Shown here: positions 32,461 to 44,978 of the stretch, piece by piece | Layout: each line of letters begins with the position of its first letter | Numbering within the stretch: position 1 is the first letter of the stretch | Assembly (NCBI GenBank): GCA_033725935.1 | Contig: MU867093.1 | Span: 1 to 64,000, forward strand | DNA length: 64,000 nucleotides | Direction of reading: 5' to 3' | Source: Cladorrhinum sp. PSN259 | Taxonomy: Eukaryota; Ascomycota; Sordariomycetes; Sordariales; Podosporaceae | Made by a program: the position numbers and the translations under genes | The notes under the pieces: model-generated | Seen by the model: the letters and a program-made list of their open reading frames with translations, nothing else | What the model was told of the DNA's origin: nothing | Database searches by the model: none

Positions 32461-33851
32461 GGCCCATCGTTAGCATGTCGTTGGTTCGCTCTGACGTAGC
32501 GTTTGTCACTACCGGATCCCAGGACTATGCGAATGTCGGAACGGATGGGATTTCGCTTCAATACGCAATCGTCTCTGCTGTTGTGTATATGGATCGATCA
32601 TCTGGAGGTTTTTTTTTGGCGGAAAAGACTTGGAAGTGTGAATAGAATGGAGCGTAGGGAATGGACGGGTAGTCTTGGAACCGGTGTGTCGGGTCGTCGA
32701 GGTTCCATTCCTTTGCCAGATCGATCTGCAAGGATGAAGAGAGTGGGGCGCAGGAACTGGGCGGGAAATCCCAAAACCTCGGATTTTGATGCGCTAAATT
32801 TCAGCCGCCGCAGATCGAGGGAGCTAACGAACCTTCGCGAAGCCATCTCACCCAGAAGCCGTTATACCTATAATTCGTCGGGGGGGGGGGTTTACAGCCA
32901 AGAATTCTGCCCAGCGATCCCGAAGCACCTAGAGTAACCGGATCGACCAGTCCGGTGGATTATGTTTGATTTGTTCCAAGGACTCTTGGGGATAGCCGGT
33001 CCTGTAGAGACGAGAAAACAGGGGTATACAGTAACCTGCAATTGCACCACCGCCCCGTAGGGGTAGGTAATTTTAGCCAGTTGGTCCCATACTGGCCGGG
33101 GTCATAAACAAAGGGTTTGTCACGGCCCGTGGAAGAATCAGGTTAGGCCAGGGACTTTGACGTCTGGAGAAGGAACTATGCTCGTGCACAGCCCCCACCA
33201 TGACGCCACATCATCTCCTCGTACATATATAGGGAGAAGATGACACCGCCATGGTCTTGACACCTTCAATAAGTCGCGTCTCTTTCCAGAGAAGGGGATA
33301 TTTTGCACTCCTAATCCAGTCAAAGGTCTTTTCCATCATTTCCAGATCGTGCTTGAAATGCAATCTTTCCATGGTCAAACGCATCTCGGTCAATGCAGCC
33401 TACCTTCAATCTCATTAACGTCTCCTTTTCAAGCAGCTGGCAGTGTGTTCAGATTCCACAAAGAAGTGGAAGAGAAGGTTGCCGGTCGGCAACACCAACA
33501 AGTGCTCTGGCTGCAGGGGGGGGCTCGGGGGACTCGGGCCTTCTCATCCCTGGCCCAACGAGAATAACCTTGTCAAACGGAATAAGCTACAAGACAATAA
33601 TCCAGACAGTGTTATAGTCAAGTTTACACCAGAAGCAACGTGAGTACTCTTCCAACCCCAATCCCATTGGACCGCCATGAGAATCATTTGAAGCCATTCA
33701 GACCTCGGACATGATACCTGAGGCGAGCAGATGACCTCGTCCTACCCATGAGAATGACAAAACGTCCCGGTGCGGCGGAACGCCCGGAGCGCAAACGGCA
33801 AATGAGGGAAGGAGCGCGTCATCTTTGATCTCAACTTGTACCTGCTTAATT
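32461..33851. other. Upstream region of the receptor gene, no gene seen
   Basis: Promoter side of the PTH11-type gene followed by non-coding DNA. A sequence starting AGGGAAGGAGCGCGTCATC at 33805 recurs at 34018. Confidence 0.45.
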
Positions 33852-34046
33852 TTAACCCATCTTCTTCAACTCATCCTTCTCAATCTCTTCCTCAAGGGTT
33901 GTTGGTCCTTCCTTCTTCGATTCTTCCTTTGGCTCCGGGGCCTTTTCAGCCTCAGCCTCAGATTGCTGGAGAGAAGCCAGAATACCAGTACTAGGAAAGG
34001 CACCAGGAAGAGGATAAGGGAAGGAGCGTGCCACCTGTAATCTCAA
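33852..34046 (-). pseudogene. Orphan coding-like 3' exon fragment
   Basis: The minus-strand frame ends in an acidic/lysine-rich tail (QQSEAEAEKAPEPKEESKKE ... EIEKDELKKMG) with coding-like composition. A possible acceptor CCTAG precedes it at about 33998, but no upstream exon follows. It lies between two about 35-bp direct repeats (33805 and 34018), so it may be a piece of a gene carried in by an insertion or left by a duplication. The parent gene is not identified. Confidence 0.35.
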
Positions 34047-35602
34047 CTTTTGGCGAAAGGTGGGTCCTGGCTGGTGTGCCCATCGCGACGCTTCTTCTAC
34101 CTTTCAAAACACTCTCCCGAACCAAACAAACTTCCCCCACTCTCTTTTTTCTATCCTCTCCAATTAGCTGGTTATTCTCATTCAGCCCTCTTGGCGAGCT
34201 TGAAGCTGGAATTTAGATTGGAGCTGGTAGGTCGAAATTCAAGCTCTGTGGGACGACCTCCCACCAAGATTTCGACGAATGGCAAGGCCCCCACACTGCA
34301 GCGGTGGTCGCTCGTGACATTCAGGTGGAACAGACCCAACGAACCACTAAATCTAACTGTCGAGTTCTTTAACAAGAAAAAGGTTGTCATTCCCAGACAT
34401 GTCTGCCTTCCGAGATAGAGAACTTGAACTCGGTAAAAGGTCGTGATTGAGTGAAGGGGTTATGATCGAGCTGGGTTAGGGGCCGTCGTGAAGTCTTACT
34501 CTTGCCGATGCTGCTGTTCGGCTATCACTTACCTTTTCTGGAATTGGGTTTCTGCTTATACGTGCAATCGTTGGCCTATATTTACCTGTTGAACAATCAA
34601 GACTTGACTACTTTCCACCATACCACACTCTTCCACATCAGAACGGACACAGGCGTATTCTAGACGATTTAATCGTTTGAAAGGAAAAGGACCCTTGTAT
34701 TTCTTCTGAATCGTTTCCGGAGTTTTTTGGTCTATGGAACTTCCTGAATCCTCTGCAAATTTTACACACAGGCCTTTTTTTTTTCATTTTTTTTTTTTTC
34801 ATGAGAACTAGAGTACTTGGGTCTCAAAAAGAGTTTTCAGAGAAAATATCACCGCCTTAACAGTGGCTTACCCTGTCAAGATCCCACAATATATAGCATA
34901 TACATGGGGGCAATCGATTGTTGCGATAAACCCGGGGCTCCTCGAGAAAACTCTGTTCAACCATCCGTATAAGGGAATAGAAAGATGCTCCTGCCAGATT
35001 CTCCATTTGTAACTTTGTTTCCGAATCATGTTATGATTGGAAGAAGCCAGAAAAATAACAATTATCTTGATTGTCACCGTTTTGAAAATGACAAACAGTT
35101 AAATATACTAAAAACCGTCAACTATGTAGCCGTCTTTTTATATAATTCTGGATCCCTGGTAAAATCACAGATGTCCGGTGTTCAACCAAAAGTTGTAAAA
35201 AAAAGGGGTTTCGTAATACCCCACTGCAATGAGTCTTTTCCAGAGTCACACGAACTATGTCGGCTATGTATGTACTTCATTGGTTGAGCAAGTTTTTATC
35301 CCGCAACGGCATGTTGTGAAAAAACGGGAATTCCAAATTCTCGCATCAACCGTGCGGTCGAGCCATACATACCACTGCAACCTACGCCGTCCGTCCGGTG
35401 TGTCGGACCGGAGGAGCAAGCCGCTTTTGAGCAGGTTATATATGTATCATGTATGTCACGGTACAAACCTGAAGGTAAGGTAGTATCTTTACCAAGCTCA
35501 CGGGGAATAACCGCGGCGGATGAGTTAAGTTGCAGCCGACAACTCGGCAGTGATTGCTACGCATACACATTGGTACTCGAAGAGTATCTTCTTTGTTAAT
35601 TC

Positions 35603-35802
35603 AGAGCGTCATCGGGCATAACCGGAAGAAAAAATAACCCGAATAATTATTATACAATTATACACACTTTATGCATGGCTCGATTGATAAGGCACGACTC
35701 GGTCGCGGCGCCGGCACGACAACGCCCACAACCAAGATCTCGCGATACCTTCAACTGTCGCCAGATGTGGTGATAAGGCCAGCTGCCAGGGCATTTGCCC
35801 TG
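35603..35802 (+). mobile_element. About 200-bp hairpin-ended repeat, copy B
   Basis: It matches copy A (18287-18489), starting AGAGCGTCATCGGGCATAAC and ending CAGGGCATTTGCCCTG. It is bracketed by imperfect direct repeats of 28-30 bases: 35575-35602 and 35803-35832 share ACTCGAAGAGTAT exactly, then TTCT and AATTC, with changes between. This may be a long target-site duplication. Confidence 0.75.
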
Positions 35803-38800
35803 ACTCGAAGAGTATATTCTACAGATAAATTCTGAGATCAAGTTATTGATGGCTATCCACTAATCAGCAACGATGGGGGCGCATAAACGTCGGATTTCCC
35901 CTTTTAGAAAAAGGAAGCGACGTACCCAAAACTATGCACTCTCGCGAAGAAAGTCGATCATGGAAAGTTACACCATTATTGTCACCGTCCTGCAGAAGAA
36001 ACATGCAAGTAGAAAAAAAAAAGAAAAAAAAAGAGACCAACCTACCAAATCGGGATTCGGGGTGGACATACATCCAGCCCGGCTGCCAGCGGAACCGCAA
36101 GTCCTGTCCCTATCGGTGAATTAATATCAGAGACGAAAAAAACGGCATGTACAACATGGATGTCTAACACAAAACACAAGAAGAAGAGAAAAAAAAAACA
36201 AGCTTTCTCCAAGACTTACACGAGCTTCTCAAGCTTTTTTTTTTTGCTCAAGCTTTCTTGGTCTTCTTGATATCTGGTCTGGTACCCTTTTGTGCGTGTC
36301 TCAGTTTGATAAACATCTGCTTTCTCCCGTTCCGTGTCACGCACACGAACAAATCCTGTACAACTAACCTGCGTAGTATTTATCAGCAGCGAAATGGGCA
36401 GTGTCACCGGCCGGTGCAATATATGCGATGTCGGCGGTCCGGGATAAGTAAGTAAGGTGTCACGACGGCTCGCTCGACAAAACAATCATGGATCCATCAT
36501 CGATTGATCATTCTTCATGTTACCTATCATGTAGGAATGTGGATAGATAATATCCGGCCATTCCGGAGTCCGCTTCGGATTTGGTGATGACGGCTCATCC
36601 TACCAGGCGACGATCAATCTACAAGTTTCTCGTAAAGGAAAGTTACACGAGCGAAGTTCTTCAAGAAAGGGCCGACAGTGATAGATAGACAGGTTGCATG
36701 TAGATCATGTACGTTGAGGGGACTCGGAGTGTCAAAGGCGGCAGAAGGGGAGGACTCGCTCGGGGTATCAAAGACGGCAGAAAAAGAAAAAAGAAAAATG
36801 GATAGTGATGAGCAAGTTTTGAAAAAGAAAAGATCGGCGGATATCGGATGCACTGGCACTTACTGCCACTACACTGCCTACTCGGATTTTTTGTTTTCAT
36901 ATGTTACGTCGCACCACATAATCAAAAGGCAAATGATTTTGCCAGTTAGTAAGCCGGCGTGGTCACAAAGGAACCTTATCTGGTTCAAGTTCCAGTTCTG
37001 CAACGGCACGGCACGGTCGATCCCGCTTTACTATGTATTTTCTTGTTTTTTTTTTTCCTGTTCTCATCAAAATAAGATAAACCCATTGTCATATGTGGAA
37101 AACCCTGTAGATCGTCACCAGAAAGATAAGTGAAACGGAGTCGGCTATTCCGAACTTGGGACCGTCTCGGCACTTCATCAGTGCCAGTAGAACTGGAGAA
37201 GATCGACTCACGGCTAGGCAGTGGTGGAGAGGACGGATGATAGCGGCTCAGGCACAGATGTTCAAGGTGGAGGTCAAAGGGGCAAAGAGGAAGGCGGAAA
37301 GCGGGTTCATCAGGGGGAGACAGGGGCGTGAAGGGACAACGGACGGGAAGACGGGAGGGGCAAAATCAAAGTGGAAATGGAGGAAGGGAGTAGGGAGCGT
37401 AAATCTCGTCACGCACTGCCTTGACTGTTTCAATGAAACCCGAACCCATATCTCACTCAGGACACAGCCTTGAAACAGATCCGATCTCTCCCGCTGCTTC
37501 CAGGTCCTGGAGATCCGATGTTTTCCGATTCCTGATAAGGGAGCCAGGTCTGGGATTGGCGGGACCGGAGGAGGAGCAGCTAGTCTCACCCAGGCAAGGT
37601 CAAGCCTTATGGAGGGGACAGGATAAAAAAAGCATTTGCTCCAGCAGCTGGCAGTCGTCCAGCCGTGAAGCTCACGGTGGAGAGCAAATGAGGCGAGAAA
37701 ATGGCAGAGCGGGCTCTCCCGTCTGGGCGCGTGCGGACGCGGTTTACTACCGAAGCCAGAAGATCCCGACATGGCTGGTAATCTATTTCGTATAGTGTAA
37801 GTCATTTTCTTTTCCAGTATCGATTTTCATCAACTCCCCTTTTTGGAAGCGGTCAAGGGTTCGGGTAAAAGAAATCAGCTCCCTGAATCGTATTTCTGTT
37901 CCGACGTACCCGGCCGGCATCTATCTCAGGCAAATCGAGACGAGAGACCTGGGTCGCGTCGGTTTGTGCAACCATGGGTTGGTATCATGCGTGCTGTATC
38001 ATTGACGATAACGAAAGAGATTTGAGGGAGGCCTCCAAAAGTAAGGACCGACAGAGAACACAAGTTCTCGTGTTGCAATTCGGCCAGCATCGGATGAAGA
38101 TTACCGTGATTCGCTCATTAGGGATGAAAATGTTCAAAATGGTAGTTCGCCAAGAAGTTCCGAATCGGCGGATGTCGGGGAGCCGGCAGAAGTTAGTAAA
38201 ATTTCACATGTGGGCCGGCCGCCGGAGGGTCCGCAAGATCATTCATTGCCGGTCAAACGGAGTCGAAGGTGAAACTTGATTTTTCAAAAGTGTGTGTGTG
38301 CGTCAGACAGAAGGTGAGGTGCGGGTGTGTGCCAGGGGAAAGGAAGAAACCGGAATCAAAGTTCTAGAACCTGCAGATTGGGACTTGCAGGGGTGGGGCA
38401 CAGGTGGATACTCTTGAAGCCAGGGTGGAGTGCAATATGAAAATCTGCATTTCAACTTTCAAGATTGTCGGTTTCCATTTCGCTGTGGTATTTGCTGATG
38501 ATAGTTTGGATGGTCTTGAAGCCGCTTGGCTTGCATCAGTTTGGCAGCTTGGCGAACTGACAACAACACTATCCAATCCGATCATGACGATAAGTTCTTG
38601 ACGTCTTTTTACCGTCTTCGTGCACCATTCGTATCTGCTTATGGTGTCGTTCATTAGCCAATTGAACAACTGAGGTGACAAACAGACCATTTCATTTACT
38701 TACCGCTTCTTTCCCGAGATTTGAAATTGATAAAAAAATAAAAATCGATATGTGCGCGTGACTCCCTTCTCATTCTCTGTGCTGGTGTGTGCCTTTTTTT

Positions 38801-39456
38801 CTCTTTCCGTTCTCAGCCAAGGGTGGCCAATCACACAATACGAATTGCACAGCCAGTCACATGCAAGCAGATGGCAGTTTTCGGTTTCCAGGTGTCCAGG
38901 GGTGGATTTTCTGGGGCCGCACTGGGCCTTCCAGGTCACGTTGTTGGAAAGTTACGTAAAACCCCAGTTCGTTACCCCAGAATTTCCAAGTCTCGCTCTA
39001 ACGACGCCCCTCCCGCGAGAGAGACACACACAAAATCCACCCCAGGGCGTGACCCGACGCTGCCGAGCCATTGCGCCGAAGGGGTTTTTTTTTTTGTTTT
39101 GGTTTTTTTAACAACCTGGAAGGCATTCCTGGCTCACTGACTTCGGGATGTGTCCCAGATCAAGAAACTCTTTTCTTCAACAGGGTGAGATTCACCGTTG
39201 ACTGTAACCCTATAGCTGAAAAGCAATGATAAATTGACCTACCTGATACCGTTTGTTATTCAGGGGCTGTTTTTCGGGTAATGTCGGAACACCCAGTTTG
39301 TTGCTTTGAGTACCTTTGCGGATTTTGAGGATTTGCAGCCCCGCCAAGTTCCCGTTCCAACTTATGACGGAATCTGTGGGCGGCAAAGGCAAAGTGTTGA
39401 CACAAAACAGACATCTGGTGGGGTAATTGCATCAATCAATTGCATGCTCCTGCAGA

Positions 39457-39495
39457 ATGGATAGATGGATGGATGGATGGATGGATGGATGGATA
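39457..39495. repeat. (GATG)n tetranucleotide microsatellite
   Basis: About nine GATG units with one GATA interruption near the start, in non-coding DNA. Confidence 0.9.
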
Positions 39496-40285
39496 CATGT
39501 TTACCGCCCCCCTAACCGCTTTACCGCCTGCCTGTGTCATCCGTTGTTTATCGTGATCCCGTTGACTACTGCCGCCCGTTTAAGCCCAGAGAGAAACGGT
39601 CAACGCCTGGCGTCCCCGTGCGAGGGCCCTGTAAAGTCTCTTCAGATCCCGTGGGCAAGACATCATCTCTCTGCTTGGCGGGCGATCACAGTCCCCTGGG
39701 GTGTGTGCGGGGAACGTCTTCGCAGAGCTGTTCTCGAACAGGCTCAGCCCGGGAGAATCAGGTTGCCAAGGGCTCGGCAGGCTCGGCGGTATCCAAACCC
39801 CGGGTCGGTGGACGAGAACGACTTTTTGCACAACCACAAGCCGTCCGACAGTGCCGTCCAATCGCCCGTGGGTCTTGTTTGCTTGGGATGTGCCTGCAGC
39901 CAGTTGCTTCAGCCCTGTCCGTTCGACGATGCACGCCTCCTGACTCGAAAACCTACCGGACGCTAAGCTCAAAAATAGCATTGAAATCCAGGGCGGATTT
40001 TTGCGGAGGGTGTCATGTGCCATTCCTGACGGAACCTAGAACCATGGCATAACGGACATGGGCGAGATGACAACGTACTCAGCCTCTTGGTTTTTTATTA
40101 TGGTTTTCGGAAAAAGTAGGGATGTTACTTGGTGGCATTGAATGCATTTTGGATGCAGATAGGGAAGGGAGAAGGGAGAACGAAGAACCCACTTTCGGGG
40201 CTAGATTTTACAGTTTGAACGGTCGAGGAAGGAGTGCAGTGTAGTACATGGGACCTACCGGTTGCACAGAGAGCGAAAAGCCTTC

Positions 40286-40298
40286 CGGATTAGGACCG
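40286..40298. promoter_or_regulatory. CGG-N7-CCG site (AcuK/AcuM-type) upstream of PEPCK
   Basis: CGGATTAGGACCG is an exact CGG-N7-CCG. This is the reported binding motif of the Zn(II)2Cys6 pair AcuK/AcuM, which activates gluconeogenic genes including PEPCK in Aspergillus. It lies 441 bases upstream of the start codon. Function here is inferred from the motif and the gene it precedes. Confidence 0.55.
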
Positions 40299-40434
40299 CT
40301 TGGGTGGGAGAGATGTTGAGACCAGACAAAAAAAAAAGGGACGTCTCTTTTTTTCCCGAACAATTCACAAATCGACAAGGGTGCAAAACAGTGATTCCTC
40401 ACAACGCTCCGGAAACAATTCGTGGCCCAGCGAC

Positions 40435-40551
40435 CCAATCACCGCTTGCCCCGAACCACGACCCGGCATGGAGCCATGAATCGCAAAGTTGGAATGCTGT
40501 CGTCACACCCCATTGGACCTGGCAGGCGCCCCGGCTCCACGCCTTTATATA
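40435..40551 (+). promoter_or_regulatory. PEPCK core promoter: CCAAT and TATA
   Basis: CCAAT is at 40435-40439 and TTTATATAT around 40544-40552, about 190 bases before the ATG. The intervening leader is pyrimidine-rich, as in highly expressed fungal genes. Confidence 0.5.
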
Positions 40552-40739
40552 TCCGCACTCCTCTTCCTCGGGCCCGGCAAAGCCATCTTATCAACAATTC
40601 CCTGTACCCTGCATCTTCATACCCCATCTTTGCACCTCCCTGTCAACCACCCTGCAGCAAGTGGATTTCTAGCACGCCCACACCGTCCTCGTCGTCTCAA
40701 CTTCCAAACTTTGACTCTCGAGCAGACTACTTAAGAACC

Positions 40740-43054
40740 ATGAAGGACCCCGTCGTAAGAACCAATTCTCCCTACACCGACCCAACCGTCAAAGGCCCAA
40801 GAAGCCAACTCCTCTCCTCCGGACGCCCCTCGAAACTCTCCTCCTCCAACTCCAACATGCTCGCCAACCCAGTCAACAAGACCGGCCTTCATCCCGGCGG
40901 TGTTGTTCCCCACGCGGAACCCACTGAACTCGGTATGGCTTCATCCATTCTCTTCTCTGGCAAGACATGAGACCCTCTAACACATTCTTACAGAGGAGGA
41001 ACTCCACGAGAAGGCTCACATCGACTATGACCGCGTCGCCATCATCCCCAACCCTTCAGTTGCTGCCCTCTATGAGGATGCCTTGGTGTACGAGACCGGC
41101 ACTGCCATCACCTCCAGCGGTGCCTTGACCGCCTACTCCGGCAAGAAGACCGGCAGATCACCACTCGACAAGCGCGTCGTCAAGGAGCCATCATCTGAGA
41201 ACGACATCTGGTGGGGACCTGTCAACAAGCCCATGACCCCTGATGTAAGCTTCTTTTTCTTTTTCACGAACCTTGGACAAGTGCACTCCACAAAACAATC
41301 GGTCACGAGGACACTTGCAATCTGCAATTTTCCAACAGAGTTTTGCACTATTTTGCACTCTGGACGTCATCAGCCACCTTGGCGATGCGCGCATGACGGT
41401 TTGGGTTTTCGGCCACCCGGACGTTACGATGGCTTCTCTCGGCGGACGTTGATGTGCAATGGGCGTCATTGTTGAGTCGTTCTCCAAACGGCCACCCCCT
41501 TGTTCGTTTTCGTCATACCCTGCCAATTGCCAATTGCATGCCCCTCGTCCCAACCGATGCACCCCACTATTCCCCGGTCTCCCGAGTGCCGATCGCACAA
41601 GCGCGAGCCGCAGCCCCACTCCACATCCGTTCAATCACCCGCGTCCACCCGTCGGCCAATCACGTTTTTGTCACGTGCACCCCTGATGCTAACCACACTT
41701 CTCAATACAGGTCTGGAAGATCAACCGCGAGCGTGCCATTGACTACCTCAATACCCGCAACCGCATCTATGTCGTCGACGGCTATGCCGGCTGGGATGAG
41801 AAGTACCGCATCAAGGTCCGCGTTGTCTGCGCTCGCGCCTACCATGCTCTCTTCATGCGCAACATGCTCATCCGCCCTTCCCGTGCCGAGCTTGAGCACT
41901 TCCACCCCGACTACACCATCTACAATGCCGGCTCTTTCCCCGCCAACCGCTACACCGAGGGCATGACCTCCGGGACCTCCGTCGCCATCAACTTCGCCGA
42001 GAAGGAGATGGTCATCCTCGGTACCGAGTACGCCGGTGAGATGAAGAAGGGCATCTTCACCGTCATGTTCTACGAGGGCCCGATCAAGCACAACATTCTC
42101 ACTCTCCACTCCTCTGCCAACGAGGGCAAGGACGGCGATGTCACTCTCTTCTTCGGTCTCTCCGGCACTGGCAAGACCACCCTCTCAGCTGATCCCAACC
42201 GTGCCCTCATCGGTGATGATGAGCACTGCTGGTCTGACCGTGGCGTCTTCAACATCGAGGGTGGTTGCTACGCCAAGACTGTTGGTCTCTCAGCCGAGAA
42301 GGAGCCTGATATCTACAACGCCATCCGCTACGGCTCCGTCCTGGAAAACGTCATCTTTGACCAGGACACTCGCATGGTCGACTACGACGATGTCACCCTC
42401 ACCGAGAACACCCGCTGCGCCTACCCCATTGAGTACATTAGCAACGCCAAGATTCCTTGCATCTCAAACAACCACCCCAAGAACATCGTCCTCCTTACCT
42501 GCGACGCTAGAGGCGTTCTTCCCCCCATCTCCAAGCTCGACAGCGCCCAGACCATGTTCCACTTCATCTCTGGTTACACTTCCAAGATGGCCGGCACTGA
42601 GGATGGTGTAAATGAGCCCCAGGCCACCTTCTCTTCCTGCTTCGCCCAGCCATTCCTTGCCCTCCACCCCATGCGCTATGCCAAGATGCTCGCTGAGAAG
42701 ATTGAGCAGCACGGTGCCAACGCCTGGCTCCTTAACACGGGCTGGGTTGGTGCCGGCTTCGCACAGGGTGGCAAGCGTTGCCCTCTCAAGTACACCCGCG
42801 CCATTCTCGACGCCATTCACAGCGGCGAGCTCGCCAAGGTTGAGTACGAGAACTACGAGGTCTTCAACCTACAGGTCCCCCAGACTTGCCCCGGTGTCCC
42901 ATCAGATCTCCTCAACCCCAAGAAGGCATGGACTGCCGGCCACGACAGCTTCAACGCCGAGGTCCGCAAGCTCGGTGGCCTCTTCCTCGATAACTTCAAG
43001 AAGTACGAGAGCGAGGCTACCGACGATGTCAAGAAGGCCGCTCCTGTTGTCTAA
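40740..43054 (+). CDS. acuF: Phosphoenolpyruvate carboxykinase (ATP)
   Basis: Exons 40740-40932, 40994-41244 and 41711-43054 give 595 residues. The enzyme converts oxaloacetate and ATP to phosphoenolpyruvate, CO2 and ADP, the committed step of gluconeogenesis, in the cytosol. Visible motifs: GRSPLDKRVV (oxaloacetate side), VVDGYAGWDEKYRIKVRVV, the kinase-1a loop FFGLSGTGKTTLSAD at about 295-309, the Mg/Mn-binding IGDDEHCW, the EGGCYAKT segment, and NTGWVGAG plus GGKRCPLKYTRA near the C-terminus. Length is slightly above yeast Pck1 because of an N-terminal Ser-rich extension of about 50 residues that could be phosphorylated. An upstream CGG-N7-CCG suggests AcuK/AcuM control. The symbol follows Aspergillus (acu-6 in Neurospora). 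The second intron, 466 bases, is unusually long. Confidence 0.97.
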
Positions 43055-44590
43055 GAGACCCGACAATGACGATGACAACAACACAAGCATCTTACGGAAA
43101 GGCATTGCGCTACCTTTCACGTTTTGTGTTGGTCTCTGTCTCTTCTTTGTGTTCGATGACGATTAGAGTTTGTTTCTGTTTCTCATAACAGCATCTGATA
43201 TGGCGTCTGTCTTTTCTTTTTGGCTTATTGGCTCTTGGATATATCTAGCATGTTCTTTGCTTTGGAGGATTTTCACACACACACATGCCAACACTCCGGA
43301 CGGAGATGATTGTGCACGGTCTTTCGGCTTTCTTGTTGCATGAATATAAACATGTTGAGGGAGAGTGGGCGCGTAACTGGGCGACACTTGATCCATCTTT
43401 TCTTATTTGTCTAATGGCTTGGTTGAAAAAAATGGTGGTTAGAGAGAAGTTGTTGATGATGATCATGGGTTCACTTTTTTGCTGCACAAAGTACCCACAG
43501 CCGGGGAGGGGCGAGGATTCCGCTTTTCTCTTTTTGAATGGCTCGAAACATCTTGGTTAGCTTAGTTGAATAATGAATCGGTTATGTGATACTTGGGTTT
43601 CACTTTGCACTCATAAGAATTCGGGTGAAATTTTGAAATGACTGAATTGGCAATATAAACCGTGTAACATCTCATTTCTGACCATAGCCACTCCGGTTGT
43701 GGTCAAAGACGTCACCCGAGTCACCGTTATCCAGACATTCTAGAACGGCTGAGCAGTATTAATAAGATTAATTTGATCTATATTACGCTGCTGGAGTACT
43801 AATTTGGCGACAGCAAGGGTTCAACAACGGTCGTGATTCCCACCTATATAGCCTCTTGGTATGGACCACCACCTGACGGTTGCAGGAATACCAAGGCCTC
43901 CGTGCTATAGGGCTTAAAGCGCTAAAGACTAAAGCGGTCGAGTCAAAGATGCAATTCATTATCGCCAATATACATGACGTCTGGTCTTAGTGTAGCCGTG
44001 TTGGAAGGGGAGAGTCTGGCAGGGACGAGACGGAGCTTCGCGAATAAAAGCTTGCCAGCAAAATATATCGCCAATGATGTAGATAAAAAAAATACGGCCC
44101 TCCTGGCCCTTGGCCAAAAACTGGATGATTCTATGTAATCCAGCAAACCTATCTATTATTCCTGGATAAAAGAATTTCGTTTCTGGACACACTGGCAATG
44201 TGGTAGAAATGATACAACTGCGGCGGCCTACTGAACAAGGGGGGTTCTAATGACGTACCGCTTTGGTAGGTAGGTAGGTAGGTAGGCAGGCATGTATGTA
44301 TCTATGTAGTGTGTTCTCCTTGGCCCCTACCTAAGCTTGCCTAAAACGCGGGGGGCTAGTCTAACATAGGTAGGTTTCTGAACATGTAAAAATACGGCCT
44401 TCTTATACCAAAGATGCGTGGCCCCCAGAAAGAAAAAAAACCTTTGGGGGGGATTGGATTGGAACTCATTGCAAACATTGCGAACAAAGCCCCCCCCCCC
44501 CCCTTTTGTTGTTGACAGGGTCAAGTCGATATTTAGCAGCATCCTCCCTCCTTATCCCTCCCTATCCTTTCTCTTATTGACTACAATCTA
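43055..44590. other. PEPCK 3' flank and intergenic DNA
   Basis: 3' UTR then non-coding sequence with a (TAGG)n array at 44265-44287 and a C-run at 44490-44504. No gene seen. Confidence 0.45.
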
Positions 44591-44828
44591 ATGTTTAAAT
44601 GTTTGTTAACACGATACACACGCCTAATTCACACTTTTCCTATGCCTATTTTACTTGATTATACGCCTATTCAGCTTCTGTTGATGCATTCCTGACTCCT
44701 TCTTACGCATGCTGGATATTCCACCAGGTACTAATACCTTACGGTTTGTATTTTTTAATTGGCCTACGTACCTTGTTTCTGTCCTTGGTTTTATGGGGCA
44801 TATATCAAGCTAACAAACATTTGAGCAT
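44591..44828 (-). mobile_element. Short TIR element (MITE-like) carrying HNH-relic minisatellite, copy B
   Basis: It is flanked by TA (44589-44590 and 44829-44830). The left end ATGTTTAAATGTTTGTTAAC is inverted at the right end as GCTAACAAACATTTGAGCAT. The interior shares the ATGGGGCAT...CAAGCTAAC end and GTCCTTGGTTTTATGGGGCA with copy A, plus about one 42-bp unit. Two copies at unrelated sites with the same ends support mobility. Confidence 0.75.
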
Positions 44829-44978
44829 TAGATTTGTATAATACTAACCGATGTAGACCCAAAATTTCATGCTCCATCTTAGATTCCCCATCCGCTCAAT
44901 CCCGCTACCACACACAAAGATTGCCCAGTGGCCTTGCCACACCTCCCAGGGAAACATCTTATCGCGGGAAAGGGCAGT

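Larger units (their letters stand above)
34047..40285. other. 6.2-kb gene-poor region upstream of PEPCK
   Basis: Apart from the hairpin-ended repeat at 35603-35802 and a GATG tetranucleotide array at 39457-39495, I see no gene. Short frames on both strands (for example around 37.2-37.8 and 38.4-38.7 kb) lack recognisable domains or sensible splice structure. It may hold long regulatory DNA or undetected non-coding transcripts. Confidence 0.4.

Noticed and set aside
37248..37805. 185-residue minus-strand frame
   Set aside because: No recognisable motif; composition looks like antisense of GC-skewed non-coding DNA.
42138..43166. Ser/Thr-rich plus-strand frames inside PEPCK
   Set aside because: Shadow frames of codon-biased PEPCK exon 3.
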